A DNA stretch of 64,000 nt from Palleronia rufa (GCF_000743715.1 NZ_JQEY01000002.1:139620-203619); one strand, 5' to 3'; positions 36,505 through 47,193 are shown, counted from the first letter of the stretch. Translations and numbers: made by a program. Notes: generated from the letters alone by a model not told the origin.

Positions 36505-37692
36505 ATGGAGGTCAAGACCCTGATCCTGGGCGCCGGCGCGGCCGGCATGATGTGCGCGGCCCGGGCAGGCGCGGGCACGCTGGTGGTCGACCACGCCCGC
36601 GCGCCGGGGGAAAAGATCCGCATCTCCGGCGGCGGGCGGTGCAACTTCACCAACCTGGCCACGGCGCCGGAGCGGTTCCTGTCCCGCAACCCGCATTTCG
36701 CCAAGTCCGCGCTCAGCCGCTACAGCCAGTGGGATTTCCTGGATCTGGTGCGGTCTCACGGCATCTCCTGGCACGAAAAGACGCTGGGCCAGCTTTTCTG
36801 CGACGGCAAGGCCACGCAGATCGTCGCTATGCTGCGCGACGCGATGGCCCGCGCCGGCGCAGAGCTGCGCCTGCGCACCCGGCCCGTCGAGGTCGGCCAT
36901 GACGGCACCGGCTTTCGCGTCGTGCTGGAGCGGGACGGAACGCGGCAGACCGTGACCGCCCGGCATCTGGTGCTGGCCACCGGCGGGCTGTCGATCCCGA
37001 AGATGGGGGCGACGGGACTGGCCTACCGTCTGGCGCGGCAGTTCGGGCATGACCTGGTGGCGACCCGCCCCGCGCTGGTGCCGCTGACCTTCTCGGGCGC
37101 TTCGCTGGAACCGCTGGCCGCCCTTGCCGGCGTCGCCGCGCCCGCCCGCGTGACCTGCGGCGGAACCGGTTTCGATGAGGCCGTGCTCTTCACCCATCGC
37201 GGACTGTCGGGGCCGGCGATCCTGCAGATCAGCTCCTACTGGCAGGAGGGCGACACGATCGCGCTGGACTTCGACCCGGACGCGCGACTGGCCGGCGCGC
37301 TCGGCGCCGCGCGGGCGGCAGAGGGGCGCAAGGCCCCGGCCACGGTCCTGGCCCAGCATCTGCCCGCGCGACTGGTGGCCGCGCGTCTGCCGCGCGGGCT
37401 GCCGCCCCGGCTGGCCGAATGTTCCGACGGAACTCTTACGGAACTCCTACGGAATTATCATGCCTGGAATATCCGCCCCGCCGGCACCGAGGGCTACCGC
37501 ACCGCAGAGGTGACGGCCGGCGGGATCGACACCGCCGGCCTGTCGTCGCGGACCATGGAAAGCCGGTCGCAGCCGGGACTCTTCGTGGTCGGAGAGGCGC
37601 TGGACGTGACCGGCTGGCTCGGCGGCTACAACTTCCAGTGGGCCTGGAGCTCGGGCTGGGCCGCAGGGGAAGAGATCAGGTCAAGGCCCTGA
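36505..37692 (+). CDS. BaiN/HI0933-like NAD(P)/FAD-dependent oxidoreductase
   Basis: A 395-residue flavoprotein of the HI0933/BaiN family. The FAD dinucleotide fold is at the start ([17 protein letters not shown], about 6-22), followed by [11 protein letters not shown] (the family hallmark, about 40-50), [18 protein letters not shown], and the C-terminal [24 protein letters not shown]. The reaction is unknown; one gut relative acts in bile-acid reduction. ATG 36505 follows AGAGGGGGG. It is the only plus-strand gene inside the dcw cluster and overlaps the end of murD by 17 bases tail to tail. A small triple repeat (ACGGAACTC/ACGGAACTC/ACGGAATTA, 37427-37457) lies in it. Confidence 0.88.
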   Translation: MEVKTLILGAGAAGMMCAARAGAGTLVVDHARAPGEKIRISGGGRCNFTNLATAPERFLSRNPHFAKSALSRYSQWDFLDLVRSHGISWHEKTLGQLFCDGKATQIVAMLRDAMARAGAELRLRTRPVEVGHDGTGFRVVLERDGTRQTVTARHLVLATGGLSIPKMGATGLAYRLARQFGHDLVATRPALVPLTFSGASLEPLAALAGVAAPARVTCGGTGFDEAVLFTHRGLSGPAILQISSYWQEGDTIALDFDPDARLAGALGAARAAEGRKAPATVLAQHLPARLVAARLPRGLPPRLAECSDGTLTELLRNYHAWNIRPAGTEGYRTAEVTAGGIDTAGLSSRTMESRSQPGLFVVGEALDVTGWLGGYNFQWAWSSGWAAGEEIRSRP

Positions 37693-39061
37693 CCAGACGG
37701 GTGAAATCCTCTCCCCGGCGCTCGAAGTCCGGGTACTGGTCGAAGCTTGCCGCGGCCGGGGCCAGCAGCACCACCTCGCCGGCCTCGGCCTCTTCGGCGG
37801 CACGGGCGACGGCCACCTCCATGGTCTCGCAGATCTCCACCGGGACGCTCGTCAACTGCACCGCGAACTCCCGCGCCGAATGGCCGATCAGGTAGGCCTT
37901 GACCACCGACCCCAGCACCGGCTCCAGCGCCGCCACGCCCCCCTCCTTGCCCAGGCCGCCTGCGATCCAGCGTATCTTTTCAAAGGCTTGCAGGGCCTTC
38001 CCGGCGGCGTCCACATTGGTCGCCTTGCTGTCGTTCACATACCGGACCCCGGCCCGTTCGGCCACCAGCTGCGAGCGGTGCGGCAGCCCGGCAAAGGACG
38101 CCAGCGCCGCCCCGATCGCCTTGGGAGACAGGCCCAGCGCCCGCGTGGCGGCATAGGCCGCACAGGCGTTTTGGTGGTTATGGCTTCCCGGCAGCCCGGC
38201 GATGGGGCGCAGGTCGATGGCCCCCACCTGGCGCCCCTTGCGCCATTCCGACAGGAACCCCTTGCGCGCCACCACGGTCCAGCCCGCACCCGGCAGCTTG
38301 CGCTCGACCGACACCCGGATCACCCGGTCGTCGCCCAGACCCTCCATCATCTGCCCGGCCAGGAACTGGCCCTCGACCTCATCCACGCCGATCACCGCGC
38401 GGTCCGGTCCACCCTCCGAGAACAGCCGCCGCTTGGCCGCGAAATATCCACCCATCCCGCCGTGACGGTCCAGATGATCCGCAGACAGGTTCGTGAACAC
38501 CGCCACGTCCGGCGTCAGCGCGCGGGCAAGCTCCGTCTGGTAGCTCGACAACTCCAGGACGACCACGTCCCCCTCTCCCGGCGGATCGAGGTCCAGCACC
38601 CCCCGCCCGATATTGCCGGCAAGCTGCACGCGCCGCCCCTCGACCCCCAGGATATGCGCGATCAGCGCCGAGGTCGTGGACTTGCCGTTGCTGCCGGTCA
38701 CGGCCACCACCCGGGGGGGGCCGTTCTGTCCCGCCCCGACGGACCGGAAGAACAGGCCGATGTCATTGTCCACCGGCACGCCGGACGCCAGGGCGGCCGA
38801 AATCACCGCGTGGGGCCGCGGGTAGAGATGCGGGATACCGGGGCTGACCACCAGTTCGGACACGCCTGCGAACGCGCCGCCGCGGGCCAGGTCGCGCAGG
38901 TCGAACCCCTCGGCCGCGGCCCGTGCGCGGCCCTCCTCGCCGTCGTCCCAGCACAGCGCCGTTCCGCCGCCCGCGCGGATCGCCCGCGCCGCCGACAGGC
39001 CGGACCGCCCCAGCCCCAGCACCGCGACGCTCCGCCCCTCTACGCCCACGACGGGGATCAT
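37676..39061 (-). CDS. murD: UDP-MurNAc-L-alanine--D-glutamate ligase MurD
   Basis: A 461-residue Mur ligase that adds D-Glu. ATP loop [16 protein letters not shown], substrate blocks [11 protein letters not shown] and [16 protein letters not shown], and C-terminal [17 protein letters not shown] with [22 protein letters not shown]. The start ATG 39061 follows GGAGGGCGGCGC. It is preceded by a palindromic repeat at 39072-39124 and mraY. A G8 run (38713-38720) lies inside the coding region without breaking the frame. Confidence 0.95.
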   Translation of the reverse strand: MIPVVGVEGRSVAVLGLGRSGLSAARAIRAGGGTALCWDDGEEGRARAAAEGFDLRDLARGGAFAGVSELVVSPGIPHLYPRPHAVISAALASGVPVDNDIGLFFRSVGAGQNGPPRVVAVTGSNGKSTTSALIAHILGVEGRRVQLAGNIGRGVLDLDPPGEGDVVVLELSSYQTELARALTPDVAVFTNLSADHLDRHGGMGGYFAAKRRLFSEGGPDRAVIGVDEVEGQFLAGQMMEGLGDDRVIRVSVERKLPGAGWTVVARKGFLSEWRKGRQVGAIDLRPIAGLPGSHNHQNACAAYAATRALGLSPKAIGAALASFAGLPHRSQLVAERAGVRYVNDSKATNVDAAGKALQAFEKIRWIAGGLGKEGGVAALEPVLGSVVKAYLIGHSAREFAVQLTSVPVEICETMEVAVARAAEEAEAGEVVLLAPAAASFDQYPDFERRGEDFTRLVRALT

Positions 39062-39071
39062 GCGCCGCCCT

Positions 39072-39124
39072 CCTTCACCCTTTCGGAAATACCCTGCGGG
39101 GGTGCGGGGGTGCAAAACCCCCGC
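39072..39124. repeat. double-hairpin intergenic element, copy 2
   Basis: CCTTCACCCTTTCGGAAATA followed by CCCTGCGGGGGT and the perfect stem GCGGGGGT / ACCCCCGC (39104-39111 and 39117-39124, 5-base loop). Same layout and core words as the element at 14065-14132, but without the first long stem. It lies in the 79-bp gap between mraY and murD, so it would be transcribed within the dcw message. Confidence 0.5.
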
Positions 39125-39140
39125 GACGCACCACCGCCCA

Positions 39141-40226
39141 TCAGCGCAACTTGAGCGTGGCCAGCCCGATCAGCGCGAGGATCAGCGAGATGATCCAGAA
39201 ACGGATGACGATCTGCGGCTCGGCCCAGCCACGCTTTTCGAAATGGTGGTGGATCGGCGCCATCAGGAACACCCGCTTTCCCGTGCGCTTGAAATAGAGC
39301 ACCTGCACGATCACCGAAAGCGCCTCGACCACGAAGAGCCCGCCCACGATGGCCAGCACCAACTCATGCTTGATGGCCACCGCGATGGCCCCGAGCGCGC
39401 CGCCAAGGGCGAGCGATCCGGTATCGCCCATGAACACCGCCGCCGGGGGGGCGTTGTACCACAGGAACCCAAGTCCGCCGCCGATCAGGGCAGAAGTGAA
39501 GATCAGGATCTCCCCCGTGCCCGGCACATAGTGCACGTCGAGATACTCGCTGAAATCGGTGCGTCCGACGGTATAGGCAATCACCCCCAGCGTACCGGCG
39601 GCGATCATCACCGGCATGATCGCAAGCCCGTCCAGACCGTCGGTCAGGTTCACCGCGTTCGCGGCGCCGACGATGACGATCATGGCGAACGGCACGAAGA
39701 AGAACCCCAGGTTCAGCAGCACATCCTTGAACACCGGAAACGCGAGCATCCCGGTCAGATCCTCGGGGTGCGCCCATGCGGCCCAGGCGCCGGCTACGGC
39801 CGCGATGCCGAAGCCGATCGCCAGCCGGGTCCGGCCGGAAAGGCCCGCATGGGTATTCTTGGTGACCTTGCTGTAGTCGTCGAGGAACCCGATGATCCCG
39901 AACCCGCCGGTGACGAACAGCAGCATCCAGATGTAAGGGTTGTCGAGCCGCGCCCAGAGCAGGGTCGAGACCAGGAGCGCCCCCAGGATCAGCACCCCGC
40001 CCATGGTGGGGGTGCCGGCCTTGGTGATCAGGTGCCCCTCCGGCCCGTCGGTGCGGATCGGCTGTCCGTAGCGCTGACGCTTCCGCAGCAGCGCGATCAG
40101 CGGCCGGCCGAACACGAATCCGAAGATCAGGGCGGTGAAGAACGCGCCCCCGGACCGGAACGTGATGTACTGGAACAGGTTGAAGACGTCGCCGCCATCC
40201 GAGAGCTCGGTCAGCCAGTAGAGCAT
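39141..40226 (-). CDS. mraY: phospho-MurNAc-pentapeptide transferase MraY
   Basis: A 361-residue integral membrane enzyme with ten helices that makes lipid I from UDP-MurNAc-pentapeptide and undecaprenyl phosphate. Signatures: [32 protein letters not shown] with the acidic pair, [34 protein letters not shown] and [14 protein letters not shown]. The start is ATG 40226 (MLYWLTEL); murF ends 4 bases upstream. Confidence 0.96.
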   Translation of the reverse strand: MLYWLTELSDGGDVFNLFQYITFRSGGAFFTALIFGFVFGRPLIALLRKRQRYGQPIRTDGPEGHLITKAGTPTMGGVLILGALLVSTLLWARLDNPYIWMLLFVTGGFGIIGFLDDYSKVTKNTHAGLSGRTRLAIGFGIAAVAGAWAAWAHPEDLTGMLAFPVFKDVLLNLGFFFVPFAMIVIVGAANAVNLTDGLDGLAIMPVMIAAGTLGVIAYTVGRTDFSEYLDVHYVPGTGEILIFTSALIGGGLGFLWYNAPPAAVFMGDTGSLALGGALGAIAVAIKHELVLAIVGGLFVVEALSVIVQVLYFKRTGKRVFLMAPIHHHFEKRGWAEPQIVIRFWIISLILALIGLATLKLR

Positions 40227-40230
40227 GGGG

Positions 40231-41646
40231 TCAGGTGTCCTCAGGGGCGGGTCGGCGGTGGCGATGGCCCAATTTGCGGATGGCGTCAACGACCAGCGCC
40301 GTGCGGGCGCTCTTGGACCCCTTCACCAGGACGATATCCCCGGAGTGCAGCATCTGTCCCACAACGGCGCCCAGCGCCTCGGCGGTCTCGAACCAGCGCC
40401 CGCGTCGGCCGTCGGGCAGCGCGTCGTGAAGTGCGCGCATCCGCGGACCGGCGGTATGGATGCAGCCGATTTTTTCCATAGCGGCATGACCGGCAAGTGC
40501 CGCATGGATCGCCTCCTCGTCGCGGCCGAGCTCCAGCATGTCGCCCAGGATCGCGACGCGCCGTCCGCCGGCGTCCGGGCGCGCGGCGGCCAGCCGCTCC
40601 AGCGCCGCGCCGACAGAGGCGGGGCTGGCGTTGAACGCATCGTCGATCAGCTCGATCGCGCGGCCCTCGACCTCATCCAGCAACACCGTCTCACGGGTCC
40701 CGCGCCCCCGGGGCGGATGCCAGCCCAGCATCGCCTGCGCGGCAAGGTCCGGGTCCGCGCCCAGCGGCTCCGCGGCGGCGACGACGGCGGCGGCGTTCAT
40801 CGCCAGATGCCGGCCGGGGCCGCCGATGCGGAAGATCAGCTCGTGCCCCGCATGGCGGCAACGCACCACGGTCGTGTCCTGCTGCACGCGCACGTCCAGG
40901 ATCTGCAGATCGGCGCCTTCGGTCTCACCGAAGGTCAGAACCCGCGGTCCGGCGGCGGCGGCCAGGATCGGGGTCGTGTCCAGGTCGGCGTTCAGGATCG
41001 CCGTGCCGCCGGACTCCAGCCCCTCGAAGATCGACGCCTTCTCCCGCGCGATCGCGTCGAGGCCCGAGAACGCCTCCAGATGCGCGGGCGCCACGCTGGT
41101 GACCATGGCGACATGGGGGCGGGCCATCCGCGTCAGGGGCGCGATCTCGCCGGGATGGCTCATGCCGATCTCGATCACCGCAAGCTCGGTTCCGGGGGGC
41201 GTGCGCGCCAGGGTCAGGGGGACGCCCCAGTGGTTGTTGTAGCTGGCCTCTGCCGCATGGACGCGCATCTGGCCGCCGAAAGCGATACGCGCCATTTCCT
41301 TGGTGGTGGTCTTGCCGACCGATCCGGTGATGGCCAGCACCCGCCCAGACAGCCGCGCCCGCGCATAACGGCCCAGCGCCTCAAGGCCGCGCTGCACATC
41401 GTCCACGACCAGCAGCGGCGCGGTCTGATCCAGCCCGTCGGGGATGCGCGACACCATCGCCGCGGCGGCGCCCTTTTCCAGCGCCTCGGCCACGAAGTCG
41501 TGGCCGTCCCGCGCCACGGTCAGCGCGATGAACAGATCGCCCGGCACCAGAGTCCGCGTGTCGATCGAGACACCGGAGGCCTGCCAGGGCGCGACGGACA
41601 CGCCCCATGTCGCCTCCACGGCATCGCCGGAGGTCCACAGGATCAT
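40231..41646 (-). CDS. murF: UDP-MurNAc-tripeptide--D-Ala-D-Ala ligase MurF
   Basis: A 471-residue Mur ligase that attaches D-Ala-D-Ala. ATP loop [17 protein letters not shown], substrate segment [26 protein letters not shown], and C-terminal [15 protein letters not shown] and LGDMLELG. Length and domain order are standard. It overlaps murE by 4 bases (ATGA). It sits between murE and mraY in the usual order. Confidence 0.95.
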   Translation of the reverse strand: MILWTSGDAVEATWGVSVAPWQASGVSIDTRTLVPGDLFIALTVARDGHDFVAEALEKGAAAAMVSRIPDGLDQTAPLLVVDDVQRGLEALGRYARARLSGRVLAITGSVGKTTTKEMARIAFGGQMRVHAAEASYNNHWGVPLTLARTPPGTELAVIEIGMSHPGEIAPLTRMARPHVAMVTSVAPAHLEAFSGLDAIAREKASIFEGLESGGTAILNADLDTTPILAAAAGPRVLTFGETEGADLQILDVRVQQDTTVVRCRHAGHELIFRIGGPGRHLAMNAAAVVAAAEPLGADPDLAAQAMLGWHPPRGRGTRETVLLDEVEGRAIELIDDAFNASPASVGAALERLAAARPDAGGRRVAILGDMLELGRDEEAIHAALAGHAAMEKIGCIHTAGPRMRALHDALPDGRRGRWFETAEALGAVVGQMLHSGDIVLVKGSKSARTALVVDAIRKLGHRHRRPAPEDT

Positions 41647-43130
41647 GCCACCCGCCCGTCGAGCGCCGCGACCGCGACGCTGGCCTGTTCGGCGTCGTCG
41701 AAGGGATAGACCGTGTCGCCGACGATCTGGCCCGTTTCGTGGCCCTTGCCCGCGATCAGCAGCGCGTCGCCGGGTTCGAGCGCATCGACGCCGCGCAGGA
41801 TCGCCTCTGCGCGGTCGGCCACCTCCGTGGCATCGGGGTCGGCGGCCAGGATCTCGGCCCGGATCGCCGCGGGATCCTCGCTCCGGGGATTGTCGTCGGT
41901 GACGATGCGCAGGTCGGCCTGGGCCCGTGCGGCGGTCCCCATCAGCGGCCGCTTCGCGCGGTCCCTGTCGCCGCCGGCGCCATAGGCCACGACAAGCCGT
42001 CCCATGACATGGGGGCGCAGCGCCGAAAGCGCCGTCTCCAGCGCCGCTGGGGTATGGGCGTAATCCACGAAGACGGCGGCGCCGTTCTCACGGGTGGCGG
42101 CGTGCTGCATCCGCCCGCGGACGGTTTCGAGCGTCGGAAGCACGTCGAACACGGCCTGCGGGTCCGATCCGCTGGCGATGGCAAGGCCCGCGGCCAGCAG
42201 CACGTTCTCGGCCTGGAACCCGCCGATCAGACGCAGCCGTACCTGCCGCGCGGCCCCGTTCCAGCTGAACCGCAGGTCCTGTCCCGTGGCGTCGAAGCGC
42301 TGGCCCAGGATGCGCAGCGCGGCGTCCGCATGGCGCCCGACGGTCAGGATGTCCTGCCCGCGGGATTCGGCGATGTCGCGGATCTGCGGCCCGCGCCCGT
42401 CGTCGATGTTGACGACGGCGGTCCCGTCCTCCGACAGGACACGGGCGAAGAGCCCCGACTTGGCCGCGAAATAGGCGTCGAAATCGGCATGGTAGTCCAG
42501 ATGGTCCTGCGACAGGTTGCTGAACCCCGCTGCGGCCAGGGTCACGCCGTCCAGCCGGTGCTGGTCCAGGCCGTGGGAAGACGCCTCCATCGCCGCGTGG
42601 GTGATGCCGGCGTCGACGGCCTCCGACAGCGCGCGATGCAGCGACACCGGCTCTGGCGTGGTGTGCAGCAGGCGCGCGTGCCAGTCGCCCTCCACCCCGG
42701 TGGTCCCGAGGTTCACCGCAGACTCGCCGAGCGCCTGCCAGATCTGCCGGGTAAAGGTCGCCACCGAGGTCTTGCCGTTGGTCCCGGTGACCGCGACCAT
42801 GGTGGAGGGCTGCCGCCCGAACCAGAGTGCCGCCGCGAAGGCCAGCGCCTGGCGCGGCGCTTCGGCGACCACCAGCGCCACGTCGCGCCCCTCGATCTCT
42901 GCCGCCGCGATGCGCGCGCCGTCGCGATCGGTCAGGATCGCGGCCGCCCCCATGCGCAGCGCGGCGGCGATGTAGTCCGCCCCATGCGCCCGGCTGCCGG
43001 GCAGCGCCGCGAAAAGGTGTCCGCGACGGGTCTGGCGGCTGTCGACGCTGAGCCCGGTGATCCGCGCATCGCGGCCTCCCTGGGCGGACAGCCCCAGATC
43101 GGCCAGGCTTCTTGTGGTCTGTGTCATCAT
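41643..43130 (-). CDS. murE: UDP-MurNAc-L-Ala-D-Glu--meso-diaminopimelate ligase MurE
   Basis: A 495-residue Mur ligase. ATP loop GTNGKTSVATFTRQI, substrate block TTPEPVSLHRAL, AMEASSHGLDQHRLDG, and in the C-terminal domain the specificity motif DNPR (VTDDNPRSEDP), which marks meso-diaminopimelate as the added amino acid, in line with a Gram-negative wall. FVDYAHTPAALETAL is also present. ATG 43130 is used; the next codon is also ATG. The gap to ftsI is 7 bases. Confidence 0.95.
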   Translation of the reverse strand: MMTQTTRSLADLGLSAQGGRDARITGLSVDSRQTRRGHLFAALPGSRAHGADYIAAALRMGAAAILTDRDGARIAAAEIEGRDVALVVAEAPRQALAFAAALWFGRQPSTMVAVTGTNGKTSVATFTRQIWQALGESAVNLGTTGVEGDWHARLLHTTPEPVSLHRALSEAVDAGITHAAMEASSHGLDQHRLDGVTLAAAGFSNLSQDHLDYHADFDAYFAAKSGLFARVLSEDGTAVVNIDDGRGPQIRDIAESRGQDILTVGRHADAALRILGQRFDATGQDLRFSWNGAARQVRLRLIGGFQAENVLLAAGLAIASGSDPQAVFDVLPTLETVRGRMQHAATRENGAAVFVDYAHTPAALETALSALRPHVMGRLVVAYGAGGDRDRAKRPLMGTAARAQADLRIVTDDNPRSEDPAAIRAEILAADPDATEVADRAEAILRGVDALEPGDALLIAGKGHETGQIVGDTVYPFDDAEQASVAVAALDGRVA

Positions 43131-43137
43131 GCCCCCG

Positions 43138-44928
43138 CTACTCCGAGGCCAGTGTTACCCCGGATGCCGCGACCGGTTCAATCTTCGGCCTGAGGCCCAG
43201 GAGCGGCGCCGTGCGGCGGATCACCTCCGCGGCGACGGGAACGGCCGTCCAGCCGGCCGTGCGGCGCGGCTCTTGGCCCGAATTGTCGCTGGCCTCATCG
43301 AGCATCACGATCAGCACATAGGCAGGGTCGTCCGCCGGAAAGACGCTGGCGAAGGTATTGATGTTCTTGTCTTTGTAGTAGCCCTTGCGCCCTGCGATCG
43401 GCTTGTTCGCGGTGCCGGTCTTGCCGCCGACCTCATAGCCTGGCACGCGCCCGAAGCTGGCCGTGCCCTCCAGGACCACCTGCCGCAGCATCTTGGCCGA
43501 CGCCCGGCTCACCCGCTCGCTCACCAGCCGGTCGCCCGACGGCGCGCCGTCGCGCTTCAAAAGCGTGGGCTCCACCTTGGTTCCGCCATTCAGAAGCGAC
43601 GAATAGGCCGCGGCCAGATGCAGGGGAGAGGCCGAAAACCCGTGCCCGTAGGATGCGGTGATGGCCACGATCTCGGACCATTTCGGCGGCAGGAGGGGCT
43701 TGGCGCCGCTCGCCTCGACCAGCTCGACCGGGGTCGGGTCGAACACGCCGAAACTCTCCAGGAACGCCTTCTGCCGCTCCGGCCCGATCTGCAGGGCAAG
43801 CTTGGCGGTGCCGACGTTGGAGCTCTTGGTGATGACGTCGGAGACCGACAACAGCGGACCGTAGTTCTTGTTCTGGAACTCGCGAAGTGTGAACCGGCCC
43901 CATTTCATGGGCGCATCCGCATCGACAAGGGTGTTCGGCCCGACCAACCCCAATTCCATCGCCTGAGCCACCGCGAATATCTTGAAGACCGAGCCCAGCT
44001 CATAGACCCCCTGCACCGCGCGGTTGAAGAGCGGGCTGTCGCCCGCGTCGCCCTTGGTCAGCGGTCTGGGCCGGTCGTTGGGGTCGAAATCGGGCAGCGA
44101 CACCATGGACAGGATCTCACCGCTGTCGATGTCCATCAGAATGCCGGCGGCACCCTTGGCGTTCATCAGCCTCATGCCACCGTAGAGAACCTCCCGCATG
44201 GTGCTCTGGACCGTCATGTCGATGGACAGGACCAGCGGGGCGCCGCCGCGCGCGGGATCGCGCAGCGTATCGTCCATGGCCTTCTCGATGCCGGCGACGC
44301 CGATCACCTCGGCCGAATTGACCCCCTCGCGCCCGAAGCTGGCGCCGCCCAGAACATGCGCGGCCAGGCGGCCATTGGGGTAGAGCCGCATTTCACGCGG
44401 TCCGAACAACAGGCCCGGATCGCCGATGTCGTGGACCGCCTGGCGCTGCTCCGGGCTGACCTTTTTCTTTATCCACAGGAACTTGCGCGTGCCGGTGAAA
44501 TCCTTGACCAGACGTTCCTCGTCGAGGTCCGGGAAGATGGCGGCAAGCTTCTTGGCGGCACCGACCCTGTCGATCATCTTTGGCGGCTGGGCGTAGAGCG
44601 CGTAGGTGGACAGATTCGTGGCCAGCACCCGGCCGTTGCGGTCCGTGATGTCGGCGCGTTGACCGACGATCGGGTTTCCGGCCAGCTCGGCGCGCGGCTC
44701 CTGCGGCTCGGCGGCCGCCATCAGCCCCATGCGCAATCCGACGACGCCGAAAGCCAGGACGAACGCGCCCGCCAGCACGACAAGGCGGCCCTCCGCCCGG
44801 CGCCGGGCGGAGTCGCGCATCGCCTCGTGGCGCAGGCGCAGGTTCTCGCGCTCGATCGCGTCGGGATTCTCGCCGCGCTGGCGAGCGTCCAGGATCCGGG
44901 CGAGCGGTCGGAGCGGTGTGCGGGTCAT
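43138..44928 (-). CDS. ftsI: division-specific peptidoglycan transpeptidase FtsI (PBP3)
   Basis: A 596-residue class B penicillin-binding protein. Cytoplasmic N-terminus, one membrane segment about 50-72 (VVLAGAFVLAFGVVGLRMG), pedestal domain, then the transpeptidase with SXXK in ELGSVFKIFA, SXN in TKSSNVGTAKLA and KTG in GGKTGTANK. It cross-links new septal wall made by FtsW. ATG 44928 overlaps the ftsL stop (ATGA). Confidence 0.96.
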   Translation of the reverse strand: MTRTPLRPLARILDARQRGENPDAIERENLRLRHEAMRDSARRRAEGRLVVLAGAFVLAFGVVGLRMGLMAAAEPQEPRAELAGNPIVGQRADITDRNGRVLATNLSTYALYAQPPKMIDRVGAAKKLAAIFPDLDEERLVKDFTGTRKFLWIKKKVSPEQRQAVHDIGDPGLLFGPREMRLYPNGRLAAHVLGGASFGREGVNSAEVIGVAGIEKAMDDTLRDPARGGAPLVLSIDMTVQSTMREVLYGGMRLMNAKGAAGILMDIDSGEILSMVSLPDFDPNDRPRPLTKGDAGDSPLFNRAVQGVYELGSVFKIFAVAQAMELGLVGPNTLVDADAPMKWGRFTLREFQNKNYGPLLSVSDVITKSSNVGTAKLALQIGPERQKAFLESFGVFDPTPVELVEASGAKPLLPPKWSEIVAITASYGHGFSASPLHLAAAYSSLLNGGTKVEPTLLKRDGAPSGDRLVSERVSRASAKMLRQVVLEGTASFGRVPGYEVGGKTGTANKPIAGRKGYYKDKNINTFASVFPADDPAYVLIVMLDEASDNSGQEPRRTAGWTAVPVAAEVIRRTAPLLGLRPKIEPVAASGVTLASE

Positions 44929-45266
44929 GGCAAGGTCTCGCTCATCAGGGTGATGGTGCCGTTCAGCGGGCCGAGGTCCTCCGGCGGATAGCCGATCTGG
45001 TCCACCCCGGCGAAATGATACGGCAGCAGCGGCATCAGCCCCAGCGCCGTAAAGTTCAGGTCGGCAAGGTCGCGCAGCCGCTCCGGGCGGCTGAGATAGG
45101 CCCATTCCGCCCTGAGGATCGCCAGCGTCTCATGCTCGATCCCGATCTGGCGCTGCAGATCGCGCACCCGGGAAAGCGATTTCTGCGTCTCGTAATTCTC
45201 GGAATACGCCCAGAATGCTAGGGCCACGATGGCCAGTCCGGGAAGCACGTAAAGCAGCAGTCGCAT
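44925..45266 (-). CDS. ftsL: cell division protein FtsL
   Basis: A 113-residue bitopic protein: one membrane helix right at the start (LLLYVLPGLAIVALAFWAYS, about 3-22) and a periplasmic coiled-coil stretch (about 25-65, SLSRVRDLQRQIGIEHETL). The place between rsmH and ftsI and the size identify it, since sequence conservation is low. It starts one base before the rsmH stop ends, so translation is tightly coupled. Confidence 0.9.
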   Translation of the reverse strand: MRLLLYVLPGLAIVALAFWAYSENYETQKSLSRVRDLQRQIGIEHETLAILRAEWAYLSRPERLRDLADLNFTALGLMPLLPYHFAGVDQIGYPPEDLGPLNGTITLMSETLP

Positions 45267-46256
45267 TCAGACCTCTCCCTTGATCTCGACCCGCGGCAGG
45301 TCCAGCGCGTCGCGGTCCACGGGACCGGCGGGCGCCTCCGTGCGCCGCCCGATTCGCAGCCGTGCCGACCGGGCCCGCGGGTTGGCGTCGATTTCGGGCG
45401 CGTCGGCCGCGATGCCCCGCGTGGTGACGTCGAAGCGCGGCGCCACGGGGTCGGCCGCGGGCTGGAAGCGGTTGCCGCCGCCGCCCGTGCCGCCGCGCTG
45501 CTGAAAGAACCGTTTCACCACCCGGTCCTCCATGGAATGGAACGACACTACCGCCAGCCATCCGCCGGGCGCCAGGGCGCGCTCGGCCGCCTCCAGCCCC
45601 GCGGCGAGCTGGCCGAACTCGTCGTTCACCGCGATGCGAAGCGCCTGGAAACTGCGCGTGGCCGGGTGGCTCTGGCCCTGCTTGGGGCGCGGCAGTTGCC
45701 GTTCGACGATCCGGGCAAGGTGGCCGGTGGTGCGGATGGGGGCGACGGCGCGCGCGGCGACGATGGCGCGCGCGATCCGCCGCGAGGCACGCTCCTCGCC
45801 ATATCGAAACAGGATGTCGGCGAGCGTGGTCTCGGTCGCGTCGGCCACGATGTCCGCGGCGCTGGGGCCGGTATTTCCCATGCGCATGTCGAGCGGGCCG
45901 TCGCGCATGAAGGAAAACCCGCGCTGCGGCTGGTCGAGCTGCATGGACGATACGCCGAGGTCGAGCACCACGCCTGCCACGGGCTTGTCCGCCACCGTGT
46001 CGAGATCCGAGAACGTGCCCTCGACCAGGTGCAGCGCCTCGCCGTAGTCGTCCGCCCAGGCCGATGCGAGGCCGAAGACGGTCGGATCGCGGTCGATGCC
46101 GACGACCCGGTCCGCGCCTGCCGCCAGAAGACCGCGTGCATAGCCGCCCGCGCCGAAGGTGCCGTCGATCCAGGTACCGCCGATCGGCGCGCAGTGCCGC
46201 AGGATCGGGTTCAGCAGGACCGGAACGTGGGGGCGGTCGTGGACGGTCCGGATCAT
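45267..46256 (-). CDS. rsmH: 16S rRNA m4C1402 methyltransferase RsmH (MraW)
   Basis: A 329-residue SAM methyltransferase that methylates N4 of C1402 in 16S rRNA at the ribosomal P site. Blocks: [12 protein letters not shown] at the start, SAM site [48 protein letters not shown], and [14 protein letters not shown]. The start MIRTVHDR at 46256 lies 4 bases after the mraZ stop. Second gene of the dcw operon. Confidence 0.95.
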   Translation of the reverse strand: MIRTVHDRPHVPVLLNPILRHCAPIGGTWIDGTFGAGGYARGLLAAGADRVVGIDRDPTVFGLASAWADDYGEALHLVEGTFSDLDTVADKPVAGVVLDLGVSSMQLDQPQRGFSFMRDGPLDMRMGNTGPSAADIVADATETTLADILFRYGEERASRRIARAIVAARAVAPIRTTGHLARIVERQLPRPKQGQSHPATRSFQALRIAVNDEFGQLAAGLEAAERALAPGGWLAVVSFHSMEDRVVKRFFQQRGGTGGGGNRFQPAADPVAPRFDVTTRGIAADAPEIDANPRARSARLRIGRRTEAPAGPVDRDALDLPRVEIKGEV

Positions 46257-46260
46257 CGCC

Positions 46261-46773
46261 TCACGCCTCATCGTCCTCATCGTCCCCGCCGATGTATTCC
46301 ATCGGATCCTTGTCGGGATCGTAGCCGGTCTTCGGATCCGCAGGAGGACGGACGAATTTCGTCGCGTGGGTGTCGGGATGCCAGATCCGGAACGTATCGC
46401 CGCGGCCCAGGATGAGCGCCTTGTCCTCAAGCCCGAGCTTGCCGCGCGCATAGGGCGGCAGCACGATCCGGCCGGTATCGTCCAGGACAAGCTGCTGGGC
46501 GCGTTCGTAGATCATGTTCTCCAGGTCGAGCCGGCGCCTGTCATACTCGGGAAGGCGGCGGATCTTCTTGTTCAGGATCGCGAGGCGCCGCATGGACATG
46601 ACCTCGAGGAAATCGCGCCGGTCGTCGCCGAAGATCATCACCATACGCGGAAGCGTGCCCGGTTCGCGATCCCGATCCTTCTCGTCCAGCACCTTGCGGA
46701 AATCGGCCGGGATCGACACGCGCCCTTTGCTGTCGATCTTGTTTTCGTGATGTCCGATGAAGACGTCGAACAC
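46261..46773 (-). CDS. mraZ: transcriptional regulator MraZ
   Basis: A 170-residue protein with two AbrB-like SpoVT/MraZ folds (about 5-60 and 85-135): [20 protein letters not shown] in the first and [18 protein letters not shown] in the second. MraZ binds repeats upstream of its own gene and controls the dcw operon. The start is GTG 46773, fixed by AGAGGAG six bases upstream and by the family start just before the GHH motif; the longer open frame upstream has no similarity. The acidic C-terminal tail (GGDDEDDEA) is an extension. I did not find clear MraZ boxes in the leader. Confidence 0.93.
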   Translation of the reverse strand: MFDVFIGHHENKIDSKGRVSIPADFRKVLDEKDRDREPGTLPRMVMIFGDDRRDFLEVMSMRRLAILNKKIRRLPEYDRRRLDLENMIYERAQQLVLDDTGRIVLPPYARGKLGLEDKALILGRGDTFRIWHPDTHATKFVRPPADPKTGYDPDKDPMEYIGGDDEDDEA

Positions 46774-47150
46774 CGAAAACTCCTCTTGACCAAACCCCCC
46801 TTCTCGGATTCTGCTGATTCCCGTGAACGGAAACGGCGACCCGAACTGCTGCCACTGTCCGGATCGCCGCTCTAGTCCCGTCTCCGGGTATGTCCGATAG
46901 CGCGCGCCACCTGGGGGGATGTCTGCTCGCCCGCGCACCGGATCTTCACATCGAGAAGCGCGTTTTTACTCCGCCTGTACGAAACCTAAGCCTCTGTTTT
47001 TTATCGGATCCTGCGGATCTTCTTGTCCGCCTGTCCGTCGCCTCTCGATGACTTACGAATGGCATGGGAAATCATGGTACACAACTTTTTTCTGGCTTCG
47101 GGCCCTGCTGCGACGCGGTGAACCAACACGGATCCGTGTGCAGGTCGGCA
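46774..47150 (-). ncRNA. long mraZ leader, possible UpsM-type small RNA
   Basis: About 375 bases separate a promoter-like AT-rich block (47152-47188) from the mraZ start, with no coding potential on the minus strand. In Rhodobacter sphaeroides the dcw cluster has an unusually long leader from which the small RNA UpsM is made. Position and length suggest a homologous leader here. I cannot show sequence similarity, and I see no intrinsic terminator, so the RNA ends are unknown. Confidence 0.4.
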
Positions 47151-47151
47151 A

Positions 47152-47188
47152 ATTATAGCTATATGATGTGGTCACACCGATTTGTCAT
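47152..47188 (-). promoter_or_regulatory. candidate promoter of the dcw leader
   Basis: On the minus strand ATGACA (47188-47183) lies 17 bases before CATATA, and a perfect TATAAT follows at 47157-47152. The block AATTATAGCTATATGATG is strikingly AT-rich against the surrounding GC-rich DNA. Which hexamer is used is unclear. Confidence 0.4.
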
Positions 47189-47193
47189 GCAAC

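Noticed and set aside
38713-38720. G8 run as a frameshift in murD
   Set aside because: The frame is intact across it and the protein matches MurD throughout.
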